Assembly (NCBI GenBank): GCA_963663495.1
Contig: OY760427.1
Coordinates: 5,394,001-5,458,000, forward strand
Direction: 5' to 3'
Length of the DNA: 64,000 bases
Origin: G963663495 sp963663495
GTDB lineage: Bacteria; Bacteroidota; Rhodothermia; Rhodothermales; Bin80
Both the position numbers and the translations under genes were made by a program. Below are positions 56,639 to 64,000 of this stretch, piece after piece. Every line of letters starts with the position of its first letter. The stretch's first letter is position 1. The notes under the pieces are model-generated. The model saw only the letters and a list, made by a program, of their open reading frames with translations. It did not search any database and was not told where the DNA came from.

Positions 56639-57594
56639 ATCGCTGCCACCTTGGTGGCAACATCCTTCATTCTCGTCCGCATGGCCTTCGGCTCCACCAC
56701 TTCAGCTCCTGCCCCGCACCCGAGGAGCAGGTCGGCCAAGTATTCCTTGTTTTCAAACTCAATGGTAACCTCTACAAAGGGTCCGCTCTCCCGCTCCTCC
56801 CGCACAACTGCGGGCAGCTTCGGATGCACATGCTGGTACGCCCGCTTGTCAAAACGTATTACGGTGCGATCTGTCTCTTCCCCTTGTTTGCGCAGGTGCG
56901 CTTGGAGGTCGAATCCGTGAGGGGGCTCAAAGCGCTCCGAAAGCACGAAAATGTCCATGATCCCGTCAAGCCGAAAATTGCGAATGCTGCCGGTGCGGAG
57001 ATGATCTTTAGCTATGAGGTTCCAGTGGTCAACGTAATAGACCATGCCGAGCGGATCAATCTTCCGCTCTGTCAATTCGTCGCGGGCTGCCACATAGTAC
57101 TCTATAGCAATTCTTCGGCGCTGTATGACGGCTTCGCTTACCTTAAACCATAGTCCCTCAACCTTGGCGGGCATCTTGTTGAGTTGAAACGGATCCAGCT
57201 CAGTGCGTTCAATCAATCGACCCAGGTAATCCTGCATCCGGTTCGGCAGCACAGCACGGATCTTGAGTTCAACTTGCTCAGCCTCTTGGCGCAGTGAAGC
57301 ATCACTCTGTAGCCGCATTAATTGTGCACCAATAAGCAGAATAGCTGCCTGTCGTCCAGTAAACATAAGGGGAGGCAGCTGGTACCCCTTCAGTATTTCG
57401 TATCCGCCCTCATCACCGTAGGTCAGCGGCACCCCCGATTCACCCAGCGCACGCAGGTCGCGAAAAATGGTACGCCTACTTACGCCAAAGTGCTCGGCCA
57501 AGGCCCGGGATGTCATTCTTGGCCCACTCTGAAGCAGTAGCACCATCGCAAACAGCCGCTCCGTGCGATTCTGTGTGCGCTCTCTGTTACTCAT
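56611..57594 (-). CDS. HTH-WYL transcriptional regulator
   Basis: 327 residues. An N-terminal winged helix (about residues 10-65: TERLFAMVLLLQSGPRMTSR, ALAEHFGVSRRTIFRDLRAL) is followed by a WYL domain in the middle (about 145-215; EYYVAARDELTERKIDPLGMVYYVDHWNLIAKD) and a C-terminal WCX-type extension. WYL regulators sense nucleotides or other ligands and control DNA-repair, defence or metabolic genes. Target unknown; the only close neighbours are mfd (convergent) and the parS gap. Confidence 0.88.
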   Translation of the reverse strand: MSNRERTQNRTERLFAMVLLLQSGPRMTSRALAEHFGVSRRTIFRDLRALGESGVPLTYGDEGGYEILKGYQLPPLMFTGRQAAILLIGAQLMRLQSDASLRQEAEQVELKIRAVLPNRMQDYLGRLIERTELDPFQLNKMPAKVEGLWFKVSEAVIQRRRIAIEYYVAARDELTERKIDPLGMVYYVDHWNLIAKDHLRTGSIRNFRLDGIMDIFVLSERFEPPHGFDLQAHLRKQGEETDRTVIRFDKRAYQHVHPKLPAVVREERESGPFVEVTIEFENKEYLADLLLGCGAGAEVVEPKAMRTRMKDVATKVAAIYDGDNEAT

Positions 57595-57988
57595 GAAAAG
57601 ACTAGGTTATCGGACGAAGGTATATGTGCGTTCAATGCTGGTATTACCAGTGCTGTATGTCAGGTCATCAGATTTATTGCCCGCGGGAGGGTGCATTGAT
57701 CCAGGGCATTGCAACGGATAGCGCTGTCCATCCGAAGCGACACGCCCCATGCAACCGCTACTGGTTCGCGGTTGCCTCCGTAACAGGTTGGCAGGTTAGC
57801 GATGGCCATCACTTTAATCGGTTGTGCGGACAGATCCTGGCTGTACTGAAGAGGGGCGGTGGTTGTTACACATTCTTTTCACCAACGTCCATCAATCTGA
57901 TTGGCTTCTGCAGCCACACCTCCATCGCGCAGCCGCAAAATGTTTCACGTGAAACATTCTTGATGAACAAGATTCAAGCACGATGCAT
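57595..57988. other. Intergenic region carrying parS
   Basis: About 390 bp between the WYL regulator start and the rsmG stop. A 135-codon plus-strand open frame (57624-58031) runs through the parS palindrome and into rsmG, and is not credible as a gene. Nothing else recognised besides parS. Confidence 0.4.
57941..57956. promoter_or_regulatory. parS: parS centromere site (ParB-binding palindrome)
   Basis: TGTTTCACGTGAAACA is the exact 16-bp consensus palindrome bound by chromosomal ParB/Spo0J. parS sites cluster near the replication origin, and this one sits just downstream of rsmG in the mnmE-mnmG-rsmG cluster, next to which parA-parB are often found. parA and parB are not in this window. 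Confidence 0.93.
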
Positions 57989-58636
57989 CTACGGTTGGCT
58001 TATGTGTACGATGTGCTTGTCCTCCCCGTGATCTATTGCAATCTTTTGCACATTCGGGCGAGGACTGTATACATCCAAAGGTCGTACCTCTGATTTAAGG
58101 TCACCTCCCTTCAAACATAACAAGCCCGGGATCCATACCCCATGACTCCGAACCTTACGCGCGGGTGTCGCTACACGCATATGCCAATCCCACACCGTTG
58201 CCAACGGTGCGGCCGCCCGCGAGACGGAATACTCTGACCGACCGGTCCAACTTTCAGCTCGGCCTTCCCAAGCAATCACGTTTTTCAGCCGCAACAATCT
58301 GGCCAATCGCCTGACCGCGAGAATTTTCTTTGCTGACGCATCCACGGCGATTACCGACACCCCAGGAAACGCGATTGCGAGCGGTATAGCAGGCAATCCG
58401 CCGCCGGTACCCCAATCCACCACCGTTGCACCGGCAGGAAACGTCTTGCAGGCGAGGGCAAGGCAGTGCAGCGTGTGCCGGACATGTACACTCCCAACTG
58501 TAGCGCGAGAAACAAGATTCAGACGAGCATTCAGCCGTGCCAACTCCTGTTCAAAAAGCTTGAGGCACGCACGCTGGCTCGCATCCAATCGCACCCATAC
58601 ATCTTGTGGGTCAACCGTCAGCCCGTGCACGATCAT
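57989..58636 (-). CDS. rsmG: 16S rRNA (guanine-N7) methyltransferase RsmG
   Basis: 215 residues, normal size. LNLVSRATVGSVHVRHTLHCL precedes the SAM motif VVDWGTGGGLPAIPLAI, then VIAVDASAKKILAV. It methylates G527 of 16S rRNA. It starts 6 bp after mnmG, the classical gidA-gidB arrangement. Confidence 0.95.
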   Translation of the reverse strand: MIVHGLTVDPQDVWVRLDASQRACLKLFEQELARLNARLNLVSRATVGSVHVRHTLHCLALACKTFPAGATVVDWGTGGGLPAIPLAIAFPGVSVIAVDASAKKILAVRRLARLLRLKNVIAWEGRAESWTGRSEYSVSRAAAPLATVWDWHMRVATPARKVRSHGVWIPGLLCLKGGDLKSEVRPLDVYSPRPNVQKIAIDHGEDKHIVHISQP

Positions 58637-58642
58637 CGCTAT

Positions 58643-60541
58643 CTAAACCGAATGCTCCTGAAGGAAAGGCCTTGCATGCTGCTTCAGGTACACCATAAGG
58701 ACCGCAATGTCCGCAGGACTTACTCCGCTAATGCGGGAAGCCTGGGCCAAGTTTTGCGGCCGCACACGCCCAAGCTTTTCACGTGCCTCAATAGATATGT
58801 TTTGCATGTCGGCAAACCCGAAATTCTCTGGAATACGTTGCTGCTCCAGGCTTGCCATGCGTTCCACCAATGCTTCCTGCTGTCGAACATACCCAGCATA
58901 CTTGAGCTCAATGCCAACCAGCCGCTCAACAGGTTCCATACCTTGCACTTTGATACCGATAGGTTCCGGACAATTAATGGCCCGCAGCAGGCCTTCCGTG
59001 TTCACCTCCGGTCGCACCGCTAACCTGGCAATGCGTTCGGGATGACGAATTGGCGCAGAACCAACGGACTGCAAATAGTCATTAACCACCTCCGGCTTGA
59101 CACTTGTCTTTTCCAGCACCTCCCTCGTTTTCTTAACCGCTCGTCGCTTGTCTTCGGTACGGTCCAACCGCTGCTTGCTTGCTATTCCTAGTTGGTACCC
59201 GAGCGCGGTCAGCCGCAAATCCGCGTTATCCTGCCGCAACAGAATGCGATGCTCCGCCCGTGAGGTAAACATTCGGTATGGTTCGTCAGTGCCTTTCGCG
59301 ACCAGATCGTCAATTAACACACCTATGTATGCCTGTGCCCGGCTGAGCACTACGGGCTCAGCCGCGTCCAAACGGCGAACAGCATTAATACCCGCGACCA
59401 AACCCTGGGCTGCCGCTTCCTCATAACCCGTTGTTCCGTTGATTTGACCCGCGAAAAAAAGGCTTCCAATCCTCTTCGTTTCAAGTGAATAACGCAGTTG
59501 ATGCGGCGGGAAGTAGTCATACTCAATTGCATAGCCCGGACGCAGCATATGTACGTTATGCATTCCTTTGATCTTGCGAAGTGCTTCTGCCTGAATATCT
59601 TGCCCCAGACTCGTAGAGAAGCCGTTTACGTAAACCTCCGTTGTTCGCCGTCCCTCCGGCTCCAGAAACAGCTGATGCCCGTCCCTTGACGCAAAGCGGT
59701 CAATCTTGTCCTCAATGGACGGACAATACCGAGGCCCGGTCCCCTTTATTCTGCCGGCAAACATGGGACTATCAGCAAAGCCGCGCCGCAATATCGCGTG
59801 CACCTCCGGCGATGTGCTTGTTACCCAACAGCTAAGCTGGTTTTTGGTCAGCCTATCGGTCATGAACGAAAAAGGGCTTGGTTCAGTATCTCCTGGCTGC
59901 TCTCGTAAAACAGAATAGTCCACCGTTCTGCCATCAATACGTGGCGGCGTGCCAGTCTTGAGCCTTCCACTCTCAAAGCCCAACCTGTGCAGGCACCCCG
60001 TCAAGCCTGTGCTGGCAGCTTCGCCCATTCTACCACCGCCGAATTGCTGCGAACCCACATGGATGACGCCGTTCATGAATGTCCCGTTGGTCAGGATCAC
60101 TGCCTGCGCCTTTATCTTGCCGCGGATGCGACAAGTTACGCCTACCACCATTCCGCCCTCTACCAAAACATCCGTCACCATATCCGCAAGCAGGTATAGT
60201 CCGTCTATCGACTCGACCTCCTCGCGGACAGATGTGGCATACTCTACACGATCGCATTGTGCCCGAGGGCCCCAGACGGCCGGTCCTTTGCGCTTGTTAA
60301 GCATGCGAAATTGAATCCCGGCAGCATCCGCAGCCATGCCCATTATTCCACCTAGCGCATCTATTTCGCGCACGATGTGTCCTTTCCCGATGCCCCCAAT
60401 GGCAGGATTACAGGACATCTTGCCGATGGCCTCCAAGTTCATCGTGATTAGCAGTGTACGGGCACCCATCCGCGCGGCAGCTGCAGCAGCCTCAACGCCG
60501 GCATGACCGCCACCAACCACAATTACATCGTACTTTCCCAC
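58643..60541 (-). CDS. mnmG: tRNA uridine-5-carboxymethylaminomethyl modification enzyme MnmG
   Basis: 632 residues. FAD-binding VIVVGGGHAGVEAAAAAARMG at the N-terminus, NPAIGGIGKGHIVREIDALGG, GTFMNGVIHVG and the C-terminal AQASRISGVSPADIAVL are all family signatures. With MnmE it builds the cmnm5 modification at tRNA U34. The C-terminal helical domain is complete. TnpB element D separates it from mnmE by 1.46 kb. Confidence 0.97.
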   Translation of the reverse strand: MGKYDVIVVGGGHAGVEAAAAAARMGARTLLITMNLEAIGKMSCNPAIGGIGKGHIVREIDALGGIMGMAADAAGIQFRMLNKRKGPAVWGPRAQCDRVEYATSVREEVESIDGLYLLADMVTDVLVEGGMVVGVTCRIRGKIKAQAVILTNGTFMNGVIHVGSQQFGGGRMGEAASTGLTGCLHRLGFESGRLKTGTPPRIDGRTVDYSVLREQPGDTEPSPFSFMTDRLTKNQLSCWVTSTSPEVHAILRRGFADSPMFAGRIKGTGPRYCPSIEDKIDRFASRDGHQLFLEPEGRRTTEVYVNGFSTSLGQDIQAEALRKIKGMHNVHMLRPGYAIEYDYFPPHQLRYSLETKRIGSLFFAGQINGTTGYEEAAAQGLVAGINAVRRLDAAEPVVLSRAQAYIGVLIDDLVAKGTDEPYRMFTSRAEHRILLRQDNADLRLTALGYQLGIASKQRLDRTEDKRRAVKKTREVLEKTSVKPEVVNDYLQSVGSAPIRHPERIARLAVRPEVNTEGLLRAINCPEPIGIKVQGMEPVERLVGIELKYAGYVRQQEALVERMASLEQQRIPENFGFADMQNISIEAREKLGRVRPQNLAQASRISGVSPADIAVLMVYLKQHARPFLQEHSV

Positions 60542-60575
60542 CGGTGGTTACCGCGTTACGTCTTGTCCTTACTTT

Positions 60576-62033
60576 GGGAATTATATACGTGAGTGACCAA
60601 CTGTACACAGTGAGGCACTAGTATCAATGTCACGGGTCATAGGGGTCGGAAACCCGAACGCCCCTCGCCGTGCAGAAGCCCCAATCCCGGAGGCCAGTAT
60701 GTTTGCAGCCGCATTCAGGTCTGCATGATCCGCATGGCCGCAGGACATACACGTGAATTTGCTCCGTGTCTTACGGTTACTCGCTTCTGTGTGCCCACAC
60801 ACAGAACACCGCTGACTGGTATAGGCAGCGGTAACCTTTATCACCTTGCGGCACTTATAGCCCAGCATCTGTTCCAGCTGGCCCCAACCTGTTCGCAGTA
60901 TCTCACGGTTGAGGCCAGACTTCTGTCTGACGTTTGTGCCAAAGCTCTCCATCGTCCCCTTAGCTGAACGTGTCATCGCTTTGATCTTCAGGTCCTCCAG
61001 TATCACCGTTGAGGAGCAATTGGCAATACTGCGACTTACCTGGTGGTTCGCATTCTTGAGGATGTTAGCACGCTTGCGCTGTATGCGGGCGATTCTATGC
61101 TTCCGCCTGGTACGACGGTTGGAGCCTTTCTTCTGTCTCGCCAGTCTTCGCTGATGCCGCTTCAACGTGGCATCAAGACGCTTGGTATCCGGTTGTCTGA
61201 TAATGCTTGTATCGCCCTCTGTGGAGACCATAGCGACCTGCCCGCAATTACGGTTAATGCCTACAGCACCGCCGGTATCCTCTATTACAGGTGCCTCCAT
61301 CTTGTAGCAGATGACAGCATACCATTTGCCGGCGTTCTTCTTTACAGTGGCTTTGATGGGTATACCATCAGGGTACGGGTTGCCTCCCCGCCTGCGGAGC
61401 GCCATATATCCCACTTTCGGGATATACAGCTTACCATCCCGAACCCTTACGTTATCCGGGATCGTGAACGAAGGCGTACTACCACGTCTGGAATGGAATC
61501 TCGGTCTTCTCTTACCCTCCCTGAAGAATGCCTTCCATGCATCCGCCTGATATTTCAATGTGTATCTAACGACACCAAAGGAGTATTCAGGTAGCCACTC
61601 GACCGTGCGGCGCAGCGCCGTGAACCGCTTCCCCAGCGAGAAGAAGCTTACCGAGGGCGGCTTCTCTCCAGCCTCTTTCGCTTTCTTGTACGCCTCGCTC
61701 TGCTCTGCGAGGATGATATTCCACACAAACCTACGCGCACCCGCGAATCCAGCAAGGTGCTTGGCGTTACTCCGACTTCCGGGCAACAGCCTGTATGTGA
61801 TATTGCGGTATGCACTAACCGTTTCGGGCATGGCACTGTGGTATATAACTCCCTAATATATGGCAATTATATAGCATGAATACCCACGTGTTGAGGTACT
61901 TGAAATAATTGCAGTTTGTTCGTGAAAAGCGGGAACCGATTATGAAAAACTGGCGAAAGCCATCCTGTCTGCACCACCAAAGCACAAAAAGTAACTCCTG
62001 CGAAAACGCGTGGCACTCAGCCATATAACTCCC
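60576..62033 (-). mobile_element. TnpB element copy D, 1458 bp, TIRs and perfect 8-bp TSD
   Basis: The right TIR begins at 60576 (GGGAATTATATACGTGAG) and the left TIR ends at 62033 (minus strand GGGAGTTATATGGCTGAG). CTTACTTT is duplicated at 60568-60575 and 62034-62041, and the right copy contains the mnmE stop codon. A second left-end-like sequence (minus strand of 61831-61853, GGGAGTTATATACCACAG) lies 180 bp inside and runs into the tnpB ATG. Confidence 0.92.
60581..61831 (-). CDS. tnpB: TnpB RNA-guided nuclease homolog, full length but RuvC-I Asp replaced by Asn
   Basis: 416 residues. The N-terminal recognition part opens TVSAYRNITYRLLPGSRSNA. The RuvC core has GINRNCGQVAMVS, where residue 193 is Asn (codon 61253-61255) while copies A, B and C have Asp. 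RuvC-II is ILEDLKIKAM (Glu279), and RuvC-III is HADHADLNAAANIL (Asp371). The zinc ribbon is C342-C345 and C361-C364. TnpB proteins cut DNA guided by an RNA made from the element's end. Loss of the RuvC-I Asp should abolish cleavage while leaving RNA and DNA binding possible. The stop codon lies within the terminal repeat, 5 bp from the element end. No TnpA gene is present. Confidence 0.9.
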   Translation of the reverse strand: MPETVSAYRNITYRLLPGSRSNAKHLAGFAGARRFVWNIILAEQSEAYKKAKEAGEKPPSVSFFSLGKRFTALRRTVEWLPEYSFGVVRYTLKYQADAWKAFFREGKRRPRFHSRRGSTPSFTIPDNVRVRDGKLYIPKVGYMALRRRGGNPYPDGIPIKATVKKNAGKWYAVICYKMEAPVIEDTGGAVGINRNCGQVAMVSTEGDTSIIRQPDTKRLDATLKRHQRRLARQKKGSNRRTRRKHRIARIQRKRANILKNANHQVSRSIANCSSTVILEDLKIKAMTRSAKGTMESFGTNVRQKSGLNREILRTGWGQLEQMLGYKCRKVIKVTAAYTSQRCSVCGHTEASNRKTRSKFTCMSCGHADHADLNAAANILASGIGASARRGAFGFPTPMTRDIDTSASLCTVGHSRI

Positions 62034-62034
62034 C

Positions 62035-63420
62035 TTACTTTCCGATACAGAAACGTGAGAAAATTGTGCCGAGCACTTCTTCATTGGTTATTGCACCTGT
62101 AATACACCCCAGTTCGTGCAAAGCCGCCCTCAAGTCCAAGGTAAATATATCCGCGGACACCCCTCTAGACACGCCCATAGTGGCTTTTCCCACACTTTCT
62201 AGTGCCCGCGTCATATGTTGCACATGCCTCCGATTGGTAACGATGGCCGATTCATGGCTTTCGGCCGCAGTCCCGCGGACGAAGGCAGTCAGTCGTTCCC
62301 ATAGTGGTTTTATCTGCCGGCTTTCTCCCAAGCCTACCATTGCCGACAACATCAGACTAGACTTGCCGGCTACCCGCCGCGGCGGGCAATGGGGAGCCAA
62401 GTCCGCCTTATTACCCACAAGGATTAGTGCACAGCTTGCGGCGATGGTCTGAATTTCCGCTACCTCCGCAGCGGATAGCCCCAGCGTACAGTCATATACG
62501 TAAACCACCGCAGCGGATAGCTTTACAGCTTTACGTGCCCTCCGAACACCCTCTGCCTCTACCGCCCCTGGCGCTGCACGCAGTCCTGCTGTATCAACAA
62601 AGCGAAACAAAATGCCATCTACCTCTCTGTCCGCCTCCACTAAGTCCCTTGTTGTGCCCGCCTCCGGGCTCACAATAGCGCGGTCTTCGCCAAGAAGCGC
62701 ATTTAGGAGCGTAGACTTACCTGCGTTGGGACGCCCGGCAATAGTGATCCGCACACCTTCACGTATCAGTTCACCGTAACCATAGGATATCAGAGCCTCC
62801 TGTAGGTGTGCTGCCGCCCTGTTGAGGATGGATGTAAGCTCACCCCGATCCGCGAACTCAACATCTTCGTCTGCGAAGTCAATCTCCAGCTCAGCAAGCG
62901 CGCAGACTTCCAATAACGCAGATCGCAGTTCTGCCAACCTGCGAGAATATCGCCCTTGGAGCTGTGCAAGCGAAACACGGTGGGCTGCCGCTGATGATGC
63001 GTGAATTAGGTCTGCCACTGCCTCGGCCTGAACAAGGTCCATCTTCCCGTTAAGGAACGCTCGTTGAGTAAACTCACCTGGCTCTGCCATACGGGCCCCA
63101 AGCTCCAGCATATCCGCAAGGATCCTTGACGCTACATAATCACTGCCGTGACAGGCAACCTCCACTATGTTCTCTCCGGTAGCAGTGGCAGGTGCTTTGA
63201 ATTTTGTGACCACCACCTGATCAATAACCGCACCTGTGGTCGACCACCACGTACCCACATGTGCGGTATGGCTGGGCGCTTCTGCCAGTGCACCTTGCCG
63301 CATGGCACCATCAGCGAATCGGATGGCATCTGGTCCGGACATCCGCACTATTGCCAGCGCCGCCCGTCCAGGAGCAGTCGCAATGGCTGCAATCGTATCA
63401 GTATGCCTTAGTATTGCCAT
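62035..63420 (-). CDS. mnmE: tRNA modification GTPase MnmE
   Basis: 461 residues. The N-terminal TrmE domain opens DTIAAIATAPGRAALAIVRMSG. The helical domain contains GEFTQRAFLNGKMDLVQAEAV. The G domain has G1 GRPNAGKST (near residue 232), DTAGLR and NKAD. The C-terminus ends in the essential FCIGK. Partner of MnmG in U34 modification. Element D inserted just past its stop codon without altering the protein. Confidence 0.97.
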   Translation of the reverse strand: MAILRHTDTIAAIATAPGRAALAIVRMSGPDAIRFADGAMRQGALAEAPSHTAHVGTWWSTTGAVIDQVVVTKFKAPATATGENIVEVACHGSDYVASRILADMLELGARMAEPGEFTQRAFLNGKMDLVQAEAVADLIHASSAAAHRVSLAQLQGRYSRRLAELRSALLEVCALAELEIDFADEDVEFADRGELTSILNRAAAHLQEALISYGYGELIREGVRITIAGRPNAGKSTLLNALLGEDRAIVSPEAGTTRDLVEADREVDGILFRFVDTAGLRAAPGAVEAEGVRRARKAVKLSAAVVYVYDCTLGLSAAEVAEIQTIAASCALILVGNKADLAPHCPPRRVAGKSSLMLSAMVGLGESRQIKPLWERLTAFVRGTAAESHESAIVTNRRHVQHMTRALESVGKATMGVSRGVSADIFTLDLRAALHELGCITGAITNEEVLGTIFSRFCIGK

Positions 63421-64000
63421 TTACGTGGCTCTGTGCCATTGCACCCAACCCGACCGGAATACTCGATGCTACACAGCCTGAAGTACATGGTCCGCTTTTT
63501 CGGCCGCGTTAGGGCAGTCGACTTGGGAATTCCCGAGTACCCTACTGCCGGCCGGCCAACATTGGTCTGGGAGCACCGTCCGTCCAAGGTGAAATCTGTG
63601 GTGTTGTGATCAGAGGGACGAAACAACTTGCAGAGCCAATATGCAGGACACTTCATGCGGCCAAAGACATGTTCTTCCCCAGCGCCTTCAACCTATGAGG
63701 TCATCATTCGCGGGCTGGTTCGCCAAAACGAAGGGTCCAAAACGATAAATGGGCAAGAAAGCCGATTGACCGCGGGACAAGTTCTGACAAGGTCAATAAT
63801 TGCGTTAGGGAATACTCGCCGCTCGATGCGGCTCGCTTGCCTTTTGGCACAAAACAGAAGTGCTTTGCGCCGTATGTAGTCCGCAGAGAATATTTGGGCC
63901 ATTGTGGGCTCGGAGCAACCGAAAGAAGCAGCTTACCAATGATAAGATTGGCCTCCGGCTCACATACCTGCTCCCAATAGCCGATTGAAGTATGTTCTGG
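63421..64000. other. Window end without a supported gene
   Basis: 580 bp upstream of mnmE. Short overlapping open frames occur on both strands (for example 63693-63902 minus and 63628-63879 plus), but none has recognisable features. It should contain the mnmE promoter. Confidence 0.3.

Noticed and set aside
57624..58031. 135-codon plus-strand open frame
   Set aside because: Runs through the parS palindrome and into rsmG on the other strand, with no recognisable protein features.
9509..62033. Classical IS200/IS605 or IS607 element identity for the TnpB copies
   Set aside because: No TnpA or serine recombinase gene is present, and TIRs with 8-bp duplications contradict both families.
1..64000. 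CRISPR arrays, tRNA or rRNA genes
   Set aside because: No regularly spaced repeats, no tRNA-like T-loop/acceptor patterns and no rRNA stretches were found by reading. A tRNAscan or Infernal run would be decisive.

Overview
The window looks like a chromosomal segment of a Bacteroidota/Rhodothermota-type bacterium. This is inferred from a type IX secretion C-terminal sorting domain, a BatA-type protein, TPR and MMPL envelope proteins, and the gene content. Species cannot be fixed from the sequence alone. mnmE, mnmG, rsmG, a perfect parS site, recF and gyrB together suggest the origin-proximal half of the chromosome.

Layout. (1) 1-9141 (+): a transport-like cluster of a PapD-like chaperone (3' end only), a secreted protein of unknown function, an ExbD/TolR-like protein, a TonB-like protein, a second ExbD/TolR-like protein, a TPR lipoprotein, an usher-like outer-membrane barrel and an ExbB/TolQ-like protein. 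I read this as a possible proton-motive-force-coupled chaperone-usher machine, and it is the leading candidate for an undescribed system. (2) 9142-16929: accessory DNA with two TnpB elements (A, B), a secreted T9SS cargo gene, a decayed barrel pseudogene and a complete ISNCY insertion sequence. (3) 17078-26992 (-): a tightly packed seven-gene operon batA-hflX-gyrB-GT2-GT4-methyltransferase-pyrG, divergent from uvrA. (4) 27115-32325 (+): uvrA and two glycosyltransferases. (5) 32322-36845 (-): TPR protein, MMPL transporter and DUF3047 protein. (6) 36076-47804: two 1151-bp near-identical direct repeats enclosing about 9.4 kb of IS and group II intron debris plus a 1758-residue Calx-beta/barrel adhesin. 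(7) 47471-64000: membrane protein, MaoC-like hydratase, TnpB element C, recF, murQ, mfd, a WYL regulator, parS, rsmG, mnmG, TnpB element D and mnmE.

The most striking mobile DNA is a four-copy family of about 1.45 kb that encodes only TnpB. Unlike IS200/IS605 or IS607 elements, it has terminal inverted repeats (GGGARTTATAT...) and 8-bp target duplications, perfect in three of the four copies. Each copy's TnpB carries a different defect: N-terminal deletion (A), a 17-bp duplication (B), the same duplication plus a 1-nt deletion (C), and a RuvC-I Asp-to-Asn change in the only full-length ORF (D).
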